DNA of 22,374 nt from a virus. This document shows, in pieces, positions 1-9,099 of this stretch (positions are counted from its first letter, which is position 1; every line of letters begins with the position of its first letter). A program made the translations under genes and the position numbers. The DNA lies in the IMG/VR virus record IMGVR_UViG_3300010412_000089, positions 1 through 22,374 of that record. One strand, written 5' to 3'. Below the pieces are notes generated by a model. It searched no databases and was not told the origin of the DNA. It saw only the letters and a list, made by a program, of their open reading frames with translations.

Positions 1-1
1 T

Positions 2-3000
2 ACAACGATATCTACTAACATTACTACAGTAACTTCCGGTTCATGGATTATTGATGCATTGGTTCATGGTCAAAGTACAGCTACATTTACACCCAATTCA
101 GGACAAACAGAACGATGGGATACCATTGGAACGGGTGCAGTACATGGAGCAGGTGGAACCAGAGAAGTAACTACTCCGGGATTAGTATCACAACAATGGA
201 CGTTTTCTCCTAATACAGCTTCAAATACAGTTTCTCACTTACTTGCTGCATTTGCTCGAGCTGGCGGAGCCGATCCATCTCCAACACCATCAATAACACC
301 AAGTATTACACCATCTGTTACTCCATCAATAAGCATTAGTCCAAGTGTAACCCCAAGTGTAACACCATCAATAAGCATTAGTCCAAGTATTACACCTTCT
401 ATTACACCTTCGGTAACTCCGGGCGTCAGCATCAGTCCGAGTATTACACCAAGTATTACACCTTCTATTACACCAAGTATTACTCCATCCATCTCACCAT
501 CAATTACACCATCAATTACACCATCAATTACACCATCTATTACACCATCATCAACTCCGTTTTATGGGTGGACGTTAGTTCAATCTGGAAGTAGTACTGA
601 TAATCCAATTCCATCAACTTCTGGCACAACTATAGTTACTACATTTTCATCTGCCGTATCAGTTGGAAATTTATTGGTAGTCGCAACACAATGGGATTAC
701 GGTGGATGGACCGGCCCGACAACGGGTAGTGATAATTTAGGAAATACATGGTATAGAGCTGAAAGTGTAAATAATACTACTAATACCCAACGTGGAGAAT
801 TGTGGTATACTGTTGTGACAACGGGTGGTTCGTGTGTATTCACATTAAATTTACCATCATCTCAAGGATATCGTGCGAGACACTGGTATGAATGGTCTGG
901 AAATTCAACCGATGCTGGTACTATTGTGGATGCACACAATGGAACAAACAACAGTACAGCAACAACTCACCCAACATCATCTATTGACACAACGGTAAAT
1001 AAAGATTTAATTATAGGATTTGCGGTCGGCGCGGCGAGTCACACCCAATATACAGCTGATCCGGGTTTTACAAAAGTTAGTTATACCGAATATGGAATGC
1101 AACCAACTGCTTCGGCAGGAACAGTAGTTGGATTTACGCAAACTTCTGATGTTGCTGGTGTAATAGCAGTTGCATTTAAACCGGCCGGCGGTGAACCATC
1201 ACCTACGCCAACTTCAACACCATCAATAACACCAAGTATTACACCATCTGTTACTCCATCAATAAGCATTAGTCCAAGTGTAACCCCAAGTGTAACACCA
1301 AGCGTAACACCATCAATTAGTATTACGCCGTCAATAACACCAAGCATTACACCCAGTATAACACCATCGATCAGTATTAGTCCAAGTGTAACACCGTCAA
1401 GAACACCATCGATCAGTATTAGTCCAAGTGTGAGTCCGAGTGTAACACCATCGATCAGTATCAGCCCAAGTGTAACACCGTCAAGAACACCATCGATCAG
1501 TATTAGTCCAAGTGTTACTCCTTCTGTTACTCCATCCATCAGCATCAGTCCGAGTGTAACCCCAAGTGTAACACCAAGCGTAACACCATCGATCAGTATT
1601 AGTCCAAGTGTAACACCTTCTATTACACCATCAGTAACACCATCAATTAGTATTAGTCCAAGTGTAACACCGTCTATTACACCATCGATTACACCAAGCA
1701 TCAGCATTAGTCCAAGTGTAACACCGTCTATAAGCATTAGTCCGAGTGTGTCACCAAGTATAACTCCAAGCATCAGTGTCAGTCCCAGTATAACACCAAG
1801 TGTAACACCTTCTATTACCCCCAGTGTAACAGCGCAGCCATTTATAGGAACTTTGTATTTGGGTCACAATACCACGTTCCTTGCCGCTCTAGTAAAAGTT
1901 GGAATAGCCGGTGATTATGCAAATGGATTGTCATGGAGTTATTGGGATTCTGATATTAATGATTGGCAATTGGTAAGTAATTTATCAGAAACCGTTGTCG
2001 GATTATCCCAATTTGAAACAACCGTTGAAGGAATAGTTTATTGGGATATACCGGGTACGTGGGGTACAACTTCTGTAAATGGTGAAAATTTATATTGGAT
2101 AAAAATTGAAAGTAATACTAATACTGGTTCGGATACGCAAGCTTTAATAACACGCATAATAATAACAGATAAACCGGGCGTTACTCCCTCAGTAACTCCA
2201 ACTATAACAATAACACCGTCAATCACACCGTCAATTAGTATCAGTCCGAGTATAACACCGTCAATAACACCATCGATCAGTATTAGTCCAAGTATAACAC
2301 CGTCTATTACACCATCGGTTACACCGTCAATAACACCATCGATCAGCATCAGTCCAAGCATTACACCAAGTATTACGCCTTCGGTGACACCATCGATCAG
2401 CATCAGTCCAAGCATTACACCAAGTATTACACCTTCGGTGACACCGAGCATCAGTATTAGTCCAAGTGTAACACCAAGTATTACACCTTCGGTGACACCA
2501 TCGATCAGCATCAGTCCGAGTGTGACACCAAGTATAACTCCAAGCATCAGTATTAGTCCAAGCATTACACCAAGTATTACACCTTCGGTGACACCATCGA
2601 TCAGCATCAGTCCAAGCAGAACACCAAGTGTTACGCCATCGATCAGCATCAGTCCAAGCATTACACCAAGTATTACACCTTCGGTGACACCATCGATCAG
2701 CATCAGTCCGAGTGTATCACCTTCGGTAACGCCGAGCATCAGTATTAGTCCAAGTGTAACACCAAGCATTAGTATCAGTCCAAGTGTAACACCTTCAATA
2801 ACACCAAGTGTTACACCATCCATCAGCATCAGTCCAAGCAGAACACCGAGTGTTACGCCATCCATCAGCATCAGTCCAAGCAGAACACCAAGTGTTACAC
2901 TTTCGGTAACGCCGAGCATCAGTATTAGTCCAAGTGTAACACCGTCTATTACACCTTCTATTACCCCATCACTAACTTCTGGCTGCGGTGTTAAATATGA

Positions 3001-5272
3001 CGCAACGTTTACAAGTGGCTCGACGGCGGTGGGGTCATATCCAAGTTTTGTTGCTGATTTTACTGTTGGTAATAATCCAAATAGAGTATTGTTTGTACAG
3101 GTAGCAATAGAAAATAGTACTTCGGCGGTTTATTCGTCTGCTTCAGCTATTACTTACGGTGGTCAGGCACTAACATATTTAACACAGTCGTTGGTGGGCG
3201 GAACATCAGAATTTAACACCAATGAAATATGGTATTTATTGAGCCCACCAACAGGTACCAATCAATTATCTGCATCATTTAGTCCTACTATTGATATCGG
3301 ATTTTCATTAAATGCCATATCGTTGTATGATGCGGCACAGGTGGCACCAACAGCAGTATCCGGTGGAATTAAACCAATAGGTTCAACTGGAACAACGTTA
3401 ACTGGAAGTTTAACTACTGTTTACAACAATTCTACAATAGTAGATTTTGTTACACACGGCCAAAGTACAGCTACATTTACACCCGATTCCGGACAAACAG
3501 AGCGATACGATACTACTGCTACGAGTGCAATTCATGCTGCAGGTAGTACTAGAACGGTCACTGCTATAGGAAATTACAATCATCAATGGACGTATAGCCC
3601 AGCATTAACGGTTAATCAAGGTGCTACTATATTGATGATTGAAGTTGGTAATGTATGTGAAGTTGCTGTATCGCCAACCCCAACGCCTACCGTATCAACA
3701 ACACCGAGTGTAACACCATCAATTACTCCGAGCATTAGCATCAGTCCAAGTAGAACACCAAGTGTAACATTATCTGTTACGCCCAGTATTACACCATCCA
3801 TTACCCCATCAATCAGTATCAGTCCCAGTATTACACCATCTGTTACGCCCAGTATTACACCATCCATTACCCCATCAATCAGTATCAGTCCAAGTGTAAC
3901 ACCAAGTATAACTCCGTCAATAACACCAAGCAGAACACCAAGTCTTACTCCATTTTTGACACCAAGTGTAACACCAAGTTCTATTACATTTACAGAAAAT
4001 ATATCTGTGGTGTATATAGATTTCTTACATTACGAACCACCAGCAACTCCTTCAGTAACACCAACTATTACACCGTCGATCAGTATTAGTCCTAGTGTAA
4101 CGCCAAGTATTAGTATTTCACCCAGTGTAACACCAAGTATCAGCACTAGTCCTAGTGTAACGCCTACTCCAAGTGTAACACCAAGTATCAGCATTAGTCC
4201 TAGTGTAACTCCAAGTGTAACACCAAGTGTAACACCAACCATTACTCCAAGCATAACACCAAGTATCAGCATTAGTCCTAGTGTAACTCCGAGCAGAACA
4301 CCTTCTATCAGCATTTCACCTAGTGTTACTCCATCAATTAGTGTAAGTGCTTCGCCTGCGCCGACACCATCGATTAGTATCAGTCCAAGTATTACACCTT
4401 CGATAACACCAAGTGTAACACCAAGCATTAGTATCAGTCCAAGCATCACACCATCGGTAACTCCAAGTGTCAGCATTAGTCCAAGTGTCACACCAAGTGT
4501 TACGCCATCGATCAGTATTAGTCCAAGTGTAACCCCGAGCGTTACACCATCAGTTACACCATCGATCAGTATTAGTCCAAGTGTAACCCCGAGCGTTACA
4601 CCATCAGTTACACCATCGATCAGTATTAGTCCAAGTATAACACCAAGTGTAACACCGTCAATTAGTATCAGTCCGAGTATAACACCTTCAATAACACCGT
4701 CAATTAGTATTAGTCCAAGTATTACACCTTCGGTGACACCAAGTAGAACACCATCGATAAGCATCAGTCCGAGTGTGTCACCTTCGGTAACACCAAGTAG
4801 AACACCAAGCATCAGCATTAGTCCAAGTATTACACCGTCAAGAACACCAAGTATTACGCCGTCAATTAGTATTAGTCCAAGTGTTACACCAAGCAGAACG
4901 CCAAGCATCAGCATCAGTCCAAGCATAACGCCCTCGGTGACTCCAAGCATCAGCATTAGTCCAAGCATAACACCAAGCAGAACGCCTAGCATCAGCATCA
5001 GTCCAAGCATTACACCAAGCAGAACGCCTAGCAGAACGCCTAGCATCAGCATTAGTCCAAGTATTACACCAAGCAGAACGCCTAGCATCAGCATCAGTCC
5101 AAGCATTACACCAAGTAGAACGCCTAGCGTTACATCTGGCGGCGGTGGCGGATTTACATGGAATAATTTTGGTTTAAATCCATCTCCGTCACAATCTAAA
5201 TTGTTTATTTTGACGGTACCAAGTCCATCTCGAAGTATGATGCCGAGAGTTAGTGTTACATCAATTTATTAA
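2..5272 (+). CDS. Giant Ser/Pro/Thr repeat protein with beta-rich domains (5'-partial)
   Basis: The frame is open from base 2, and the codons before the first possible TTG start (59) continue a domain seen again downstream, so the true start lies left of the window. Roughly 1,000 of the visible residues are linkers of the tetrapeptide S-[I/V]-[T/S]-P with interspersed SISISPS units. Between linkers lie non-repetitive domains: a partial one (about 2-275), one at about 560-1193 rich in aromatic and Gly residues, one at about 1832-2176 with YW and YWIKI motifs, and one at about 2981-3670 that is homologous to the first. The protein ends with a Gly-rich patch and a short unique tail (5138-5272). 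Domains of these types occur in phage virion and environmental secreted proteins. The linkers look like extended stalks. A fibrous virion, tail-fibre or adhesion role is inferred, not shown. No enzymatic motif, signal peptide or membrane segment is visible in this part. Confidence 0.8.
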   Translation, partial: TTISTNITTVTSGSWIIDALVHGQSTATFTPNSGQTERWDTIGTGAVHGAGGTREVTTPGLVSQQWTFSPNTASNTVSHLLAAFARAGGADPSPTPSITPSITPSVTPSISISPSVTPSVTPSISISPSITPSITPSVTPGVSISPSITPSITPSITPSITPSISPSITPSITPSITPSITPSSTPFYGWTLVQSGSSTDNPIPSTSGTTIVTTFSSAVSVGNLLVVATQWDYGGWTGPTTGSDNLGNTWYRAESVNNTTNTQRGELWYTVVTTGGSCVFTLNLPSSQGYRARHWYEWSGNSTDAGTIVDAHNGTNNSTATTHPTSSIDTTVNKDLIIGFAVGAASHTQYTADPGFTKVSYTEYGMQPTASAGTVVGFTQTSDVAGVIAVAFKPAGGEPSPTPTSTPSITPSITPSVTPSISISPSVTPSVTPSVTPSISITPSITPSITPSITPSISISPSVTPSRTPSISISPSVSPSVTPSISISPSVTPSRTPSISISPSVTPSVTPSISISPSVTPSVTPSVTPSISISPSVTPSITPSVTPSISISPSVTPSITPSITPSISISPSVTPSISISPSVSPSITPSISVSPSITPSVTPSITPSVTAQPFIGTLYLGHNTTFLAALVKVGIAGDYANGLSWSYWDSDINDWQLVSNLSETVVGLSQFETTVEGIVYWDIPGTWGTTSVNGENLYWIKIESNTNTGSDTQALITRIIITDKPGVTPSVTPTITITPSITPSISISPSITPSITPSISISPSITPSITPSVTPSITPSISISPSITPSITPSVTPSISISPSITPSITPSVTPSISISPSVTPSITPSVTPSISISPSVTPSITPSISISPSITPSITPSVTPSISISPSRTPSVTPSISISPSITPSITPSVTPSISISPSVSPSVTPSISISPSVTPSISISPSVTPSITPSVTPSISISPSRTPSVTPSISISPSRTPSVTLSVTPSISISPSVTPSITPSITPSLTSGCGVKYDATFTSGSTAVGSYPSFVADFTVGNNPNRVLFVQVAIENSTSAVYSSASAITYGGQALTYLTQSLVGGTSEFNTNEIWYLLSPPTGTNQLSASFSPTIDIGFSLNAISLYDAAQVAPTAVSGGIKPIGSTGTTLTGSLTTVYNNSTIVDFVTHGQSTATFTPDSGQTERYDTTATSAIHAAGSTRTVTAIGNYNHQWTYSPALTVNQGATILMIEVGNVCEVAVSPTPTPTVSTTPSVTPSITPSISISPSRTPSVTLSVTPSITPSITPSISISPSITPSVTPSITPSITPSISISPSVTPSITPSITPSRTPSLTPFLTPSVTPSSITFTENISVVYIDFLHYEPPATPSVTPTITPSISISPSVTPSISISPSVTPSISTSPSVTPTPSVTPSISISPSVTPSVTPSVTPTITPSITPSISISPSVTPSRTPSISISPSVTPSISVSASPAPTPSISISPSITPSITPSVTPSISISPSITPSVTPSVSISPSVTPSVTPSISISPSVTPSVTPSVTPSISISPSVTPSVTPSVTPSISISPSITPSVTPSISISPSITPSITPSISISPSITPSVTPSRTPSISISPSVSPSVTPSRTPSISISPSITPSRTPSITPSISISPSVTPSRTPSISISPSITPSVTPSISISPSITPSRTPSISISPSITPSRTPSRTPSISISPSITPSRTPSISISPSITPSRTPSVTSGGGGGFTWNNFGLNPSPSQSKLFILTVPSPSRSMMPRVSVTSIY
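275..559 (+). repeat. PSITPS linker repeat block 1
   Basis: This is a 12-base coding periodicity inside the giant repeat protein. It encodes S-[I/V]-[T/S]-P tetrapeptides and SISISPS units. Ser is encoded by a mix of TCA, TCT, AGT and AGC, so the protein pattern is better kept than the DNA pattern. Confidence 0.8.
1195..1831 (+). repeat. PSITPS linker repeat block 2
   Basis: This is a second, longer stretch of the same coding repeat, joining the domain that ends near 1193 to the one that begins near 1832. SISISPS units recur at intervals of two to four tetrapeptides. Occasional Arg substitutions (SRTP) break the pattern. Confidence 0.8.
2177..2980 (+). repeat. PSITPS linker repeat block 3
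   Basis: This is a third stretch of the 12-base coding repeat, between the domains ending near 2176 and starting near 2981. It contains near-identical higher-order units built from SISISPS followed by two to three S-x-T-P units, consistent with unequal recombination or slippage. Confidence 0.8.
3680..5135 (+). repeat. PSITPS linker repeat block 4, with exact tandem duplications
   Basis: This is the longest repeat stretch, interrupted only by a unique segment of about 25 residues near 3978-4045. It contains an exact 54-base tandem duplication (4507-4560 and 4561-4614). A 66-base period also starts at 3775 and 3841, with about the first 50 bases matching. SRTP units become frequent towards the 3' end. 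Confidence 0.85.
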
Positions 5273-5292
5273 TGTGTAATCGTAAGTTTTAA

Positions 5293-5303
5293 TATTTATT
5301 AGA
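5293..5303 (+). promoter_or_regulatory. Promoter-like AT element upstream of the NMNAT/ligase gene
   Basis: The intergenic sequence TATTTATTAGA resembles the TATTTATAGA elements at 11347 and 14424, which also lie between genes. It is 31 bases before the ATG at 5335. This is the weakest match of the set, and promoter activity is only inferred from recurrence. Confidence 0.25.
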
Positions 5304-5334
5304 TGAGAGTATTATATTTTATGGATAACTGTAT

Positions 5335-7863
5335 ATGAGCGAACGAATTATAGCTGTTTATGCGGGCCGATTTCAACCCTTCCACCGTGGGCATTATTCT
5401 GTATATCAAAATTTAGTGCAAAAATATGGTGCAGATAATGTGTATATTGCGACATCCAATAAAACGGATTCAGAAAAATCGCCGTTTAATTTTGATGAAA
5501 AAAAGCATATTATGACTTCTATGTTTAATATACCAGAAGATCGAGTTGTTCAATCAGCACAACCATATCGTCCCACTGAAATTCTATCGCAATTTGATCC
5601 GGAAACAACTACTTTTGTAACCGCCGTATCAGAGAAAGATGCCGAACGTTTGGGTGGAGGAAAATACTTTTCAAAATTAGATGGCATTGATGATCCGAAA
5701 AAGTTAAAGGGATTTTCAGAACGGGGATATTATACAGTTACACCAGAATTTCAATTAGATATTGGTGGTAAAAATATTAGTGGCACAACAATACGAAAAG
5801 CATTGGGGAGTACTGAGTTATCTGATAAAGCTAGAAAAAAACTATTTACTATGTTATATGGTAAAATGGACGATTCTGTATATGATTTAATAACCGGAAG
5901 ATTGTCTCGTGATAAATCAATTGAGGAACCATCTTCGGATAAGTCTGTTGCTGTTCCGCCCGATGCTCGTGTTAAAAATCCATTAACGAAGAGAGATATT
6001 TTAGTCAAAACGGCATTGAAATATCCTCCATCGCATCCATCTCATATTGCAGCAACAAAATATATCAAATCTCTACGACACGAAGTAGTTTTACACATTA
6101 AACCTGTACAATTTTTATACGAGGATATTGATTCGGCATTAGTAGAGGCAATTTTAGAAGGAAACCGCCGGGAATTATGTTTGCTACGAGAGGCACAGTC
6201 TTCAACTGAACGGGTCCGGCGTTATTATAAACGACACCCAGAGAAAGTTAGAAAGTATTTGAAAAAGACACAGGATGACAGAGTTGCAAGAAATCGTGAT
6301 AGACGTAAAGCTGTAAAAAAATATGGTAAGAGTAAAATGAAAAATCATGATGTTCATCATCCAAATGGTGCAAAAAATGGAAATTGGAGATTGGCTCGTA
6401 AAGATCATGGCCGTGATAAAGTAAATGAAAGTTTACTCATTGAAGGTGGAGCAGCGGGACACATGATGCACCCGTTTGATGATCCTTCTCTAACGTTTGC
6501 AGATTTTAAACGAATGATTCAAATGAGTTTGATAGGGCAATTGGATAGTGAAGCACCCATGACAGAAAAGTTAGACGGTCAAAATATAGCTTTTACAGTT
6601 ATAGACGGCGAAGTTAGATTTGCGCGAAACGCAGGACATATTAAAAACTCTGGAGAATCAAGTTTAACTGCCGACCAATTACGAAAGAAATTTGGTGGAC
6701 GGGGAGATATTGAACATACCTTTGGTGAAGCTGCCGACGATTTGCAGGCGGCAATTTCATCATTATCTCCAGAAGAACAAGAAAAGATATTTAAAAGTGG
6801 AAGTAGATTTGCTTCGGTTGAAGTGATTAATCCATCATCAGAAAATATTATTCCATATAATAAAACATTGTTAATAATTCATAACATTACTGAGTATGAT
6901 CAGGATGGCGAAGAATTAGGACGAAGTTTAGAAGCTGGTAAATATTTGGCCAATCAAATTATAAATGCAGGAGCAGATGTACAAAAACGGTATGGTATAA
7001 AAGGTCCGGCCACTATCACCATGAATGACTATGATACTGAAACATATAAAGAAAAAGCCAGTTCATATCAGAGAACATTAGATCATTTTAGAGATAGATA
7101 TAAATTGTCCGATGATAGTACATTAGGAGATTATTATACTGCATGGTGGGGAGAAGAAATTGATAGATTGTCAAAAAAACATAAAATTGATTTGTCTCCT
7201 ATTAAGGATGGCCTGATTCAGCGATGGGCATTTGGAAATAAAGAATTACAATTACATAAAATGCCTCCAGAAGCCAGAAAATTTGTACGACAGTACGAAA
7301 AGGAACGATTGACAACACAACAAGATAGAGTTAGAAAACCATTTGAACGAGTTTTTCTAAAAGCCGGCGCCGATGCGTTGACAAGAACTACAGAGTTGTT
7401 GGCATCAAACAATCCTCTTGCCGGGCAAGCCATTAAGAAAAAGGTGTCTGAAGTATTACGGCAGTTGAGAAAAACTCACAGTGCGGAGCAAGTAGAATTT
7501 TTAGATCGTCAAATTCGTCGTTTGGGAGCAATCGGATTTGATAGAATTGTTCCAACCGAAGGACTTGTATTTACATATAATGGAAAGCCATATAAATTAA
7601 CAGGAGCATTTGCTCCAATAAATCAACTTGTGGGAACAATGAAGTTTGGTCGTACTCCAGATGTAAGTGAACCGAAAAGTAGTGTGGATTCTTCTCCGGC
7701 AAATAGGCAGTTAATTCAACCGCTTTTACACCATCGTATTCGAAATCCGGCCACCGGACGAGATATTTATATTGGAACGGCATTAGGATATCAATCGACA
7801 GCGCCGGTTTATAAGGCGGCAAAACGATATATACAACAACAAATCTCAAGAAACAGGAAATAA
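5335..7863 (+). CDS. NMNAT-like adenylyltransferase / HNH-like / KxDG ligase-like fusion protein
   Basis: Three regions can be read in order. Residues 1-190 form a cytidylyltransferase/NMNAT-type domain with GRFQPFHRGH (HxGH at 17-20) and the ISGTTIR motif at 148-154. Such domains transfer AMP or another nucleotide, typically in NAD or coenzyme synthesis. Residues 290-362 are basic and end in NHDVHHPNG (337-345), an HNH-like motif. Residues 370-770 resemble an RNA/DNA ligase nucleotidyltransferase core: KLDG at 412-415 (motif I, K412 the candidate adenylylated lysine), SVEVINP near 494-500, EGLVF at 742-746 (motif IV) and a Lys at 754 (motif V). Two copies of an NPxTGxDI module lie at 212-248 and 797-836. 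ATG 5335 is chosen because the ATG at 5321 stops at once in its own frame. The fold assignments are strong for the first domain and moderate for the ligase and HNH. The substrate is unknown; nucleic-acid repair or NAD-linked chemistry is inference. Confidence 0.82.
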   Translation: MSERIIAVYAGRFQPFHRGHYSVYQNLVQKYGADNVYIATSNKTDSEKSPFNFDEKKHIMTSMFNIPEDRVVQSAQPYRPTEILSQFDPETTTFVTAVSEKDAERLGGGKYFSKLDGIDDPKKLKGFSERGYYTVTPEFQLDIGGKNISGTTIRKALGSTELSDKARKKLFTMLYGKMDDSVYDLITGRLSRDKSIEEPSSDKSVAVPPDARVKNPLTKRDILVKTALKYPPSHPSHIAATKYIKSLRHEVVLHIKPVQFLYEDIDSALVEAILEGNRRELCLLREAQSSTERVRRYYKRHPEKVRKYLKKTQDDRVARNRDRRKAVKKYGKSKMKNHDVHHPNGAKNGNWRLARKDHGRDKVNESLLIEGGAAGHMMHPFDDPSLTFADFKRMIQMSLIGQLDSEAPMTEKLDGQNIAFTVIDGEVRFARNAGHIKNSGESSLTADQLRKKFGGRGDIEHTFGEAADDLQAAISSLSPEEQEKIFKSGSRFASVEVINPSSENIIPYNKTLLIIHNITEYDQDGEELGRSLEAGKYLANQIINAGADVQKRYGIKGPATITMNDYDTETYKEKASSYQRTLDHFRDRYKLSDDSTLGDYYTAWWGEEIDRLSKKHKIDLSPIKDGLIQRWAFGNKELQLHKMPPEARKFVRQYEKERLTTQQDRVRKPFERVFLKAGADALTRTTELLASNNPLAGQAIKKKVSEVLRQLRKTHSAEQVEFLDRQIRRLGAIGFDRIVPTEGLVFTYNGKPYKLTGAFAPINQLVGTMKFGRTPDVSEPKSSVDSSPANRQLIQPLLHHRIRNPATGRDIYIGTALGYQSTAPVYKAAKRYIQQQISRNRK
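5968..6078 (+). other. NPxTGxDI module, copy 1
   Basis: Residues 212-248 of the fusion protein carry R-V-K-N-P-L-T-K-R-D-I, then TALKY, a Pro/His-rich turn and a short helix ending in KYIKSL. It aligns without gaps to copies at 7723-7842 and 17666-17785. This copy has K where the other two have G after T. Confidence 0.75.
7723..7842 (+). other. NPxTGxDI module, copy 2
   Basis: Residues 797-836, at the C-terminus of the fusion protein, read LLHHRIRNPATGRDI, then TALGY and a helix ending in RYIQQQ. It closely matches the tail of the HAD phosphatase at 17666-17785. Confidence 0.8.
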
Positions 7864-7867
7864 CTAT

Positions 7868-8464
7868 ATGGGTTATGAAAATAAGGCATTGCATGACGTG
7901 CGCAGAAAAGTCGCAGAAGTTGTTAAAAAAGAGGGAGAAAAAATAGTTGTTGGATACCGTGGAACAGAAGTTAAACGAAAAGAAGGTGATGTGTGGGAAG
8001 ATGAAAACGGTAAAACGTGGACTGTTAAAAACGGTATTATACAATCCATTAGTAAAATGGAAGGTTATAGAACACCATTATTTTGCCCCGTCTGTGAAAA
8101 GTCAATGGGACATTGGTTAGATACAAAATTTTGGCGACTTCGAGGAAAATGTCATGATTGTGTTTTGAAGGAAGAAACACAAATGCGATTGGATGGTACG
8201 TGGGAACATTACGAAAAGATTAATGAATTAAAAAATCAAATCGCATATCTGGAAGAGGAAATTGCTAAAATTGTTTCATATCGTGAAGCATTATCACAAC
8301 CAGAAATCATTCACGCCGACGATGAAAATATTCTCATGGTAGAAAAATGGCATGTTTCATTGGATAAATTACGCAAAGATATGACTGATGATATTGAATA
8401 CATGAGTCAGGTATTAGAAAACACCAAACAACTATTAATAGAGGCACAGGCAGATGGCAATTAA
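7868..8464 (+). CDS. Cys4 zinc-ribbon-like protein of unknown function
   Basis: This 198-residue protein has two CxxC pairs, CPVC at 73-76 and CHDC at 95-98, spaced like a structural zinc ribbon. A mainly helical, charged C-terminal half follows (about 115-195) that is likely to form a coiled coil. The N-terminus is short and basic. It starts four bases after the stop of the NMNAT/ligase gene and overlaps the next gene by 11 bases, so it is probably co-transcribed with both. I do not recognise the family. Zinc binding is inferred from the cysteines only. Confidence 0.75.
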   Translation: MGYENKALHDVRRKVAEVVKKEGEKIVVGYRGTEVKRKEGDVWEDENGKTWTVKNGIIQSISKMEGYRTPLFCPVCEKSMGHWLDTKFWRLRGKCHDCVLKEETQMRLDGTWEHYEKINELKNQIAYLEEEIAKIVSYREALSQPEIIHADDENILMVEKWHVSLDKLRKDMTDDIEYMSQVLENTKQLLIEAQADGN

Positions 8465-9098
8465 AGTATCAGCTATTTCATGGGTGATTATTATGGTGCT
8501 ATTTGCTGGCATTGGATTTGCAGCATATAAAATAGGTACTATTGTTCCCAAAAATCAATACATTGAAGAAATAAAGGAATACCGAGACAAAGCACAGTTA
8601 GTAGTTAAAACATACAGCGATAGTATAAAAACGTTGGCACAAATATACAGTGATTCCAATGAAGTATATAAAGAAACCATTGAATCTGGAAAAAAAGAAA
8701 TTAGTAGACTTACCGCAAAGGCCAATGGATTGAACATTCGTAATAGAGAATTGATATATGAACTTCGGGTGGCTATAGATTCCGCTCCACCCGTATGTGA
8801 CCCAGTAGTTGAAGCGTGCCGTCAAACTGTGTTGGGATTACAACGAGAGATTGTGACAAAAGATAGCATTATTGTTGAAGTAGAAAAACGTGACACGATT
8901 AGACAAAACCAAATACGAGTTATACAACTGTCAGAAAAATTACAACTACAACGAGCAGACAGTTTAGATAGAGTTATTTTGAATATGCCTAAAATAAAAT
9001 CAAAACCAGAATTGTTTGGATTAATAAAAATTACTCCAACTAACTCATTTTTGGCTGGGGCAATTACAGGATTAACCTTAGCGTTAATAGTTAAATAA
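8454..9098 (+). CDS. Membrane-anchored coiled-coil protein (spanin-like layout, unproven)
   Basis: The 214-residue protein starts with a hydrophobic segment (about residues 7-29) and continues as a long charged helix that probably forms a coiled coil. It has a Cys pair at 115 and 122 (VCDPVVEAC), then more coiled coil. It ends with a second hydrophobic stretch, FLAGAITGLTLALIV. The layout fits an N-terminal membrane anchor with a periplasmic or cytoplasmic rod. An i-spanin has the first part of this layout but usually lacks the hydrophobic C-terminus, so a lysis role is only one option. It sits directly before the terminase gene, where T4 has the small terminase gene 16; nothing in its sequence looks like a small terminase. 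Confidence 0.72.
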   Translation: MAIKVSAISWVIIMVLFAGIGFAAYKIGTIVPKNQYIEEIKEYRDKAQLVVKTYSDSIKTLAQIYSDSNEVYKETIESGKKEISRLTAKANGLNIRNRELIYELRVAIDSAPPVCDPVVEACRQTVLGLQREIVTKDSIIVEVEKRDTIRQNQIRVIQLSEKLQLQRADSLDRVILNMPKIKSKPELFGLIKITPTNSFLAGAITGLTLALIVK

Positions 9099-9099
9099 C

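Noticed and set aside
59-61. TTG at 59 as the start of the giant repeat protein
   Set aside because: The frame is open to base 2, and the residues before the TTG continue homology to the domain near 3400. The gene is simply cut by the window edge.
235-5106. Several long minus-strand open frames rich in LGVTLGLIL-type repeats opposite the Ser/Pro/Thr gene
   Set aside because: They are mirror images of the 12-base coding repeat, which happens to lack stops in that frame. They end at the repeat borders and have no ribosome binding sites, while the + strand frame continues through the non-repetitive domains.
275-5135. CRISPR-like or satellite repeat array
   Set aside because: The periodicity follows codons, there are no unique spacers, and the reading frame is preserved throughout.
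7571-8044. Minus-strand open frame across the end of the ligase fusion and the Cys4 gene
   Set aside because: It lies opposite two well-supported genes, shows no recognisable motif and would be the only gene on that strand.
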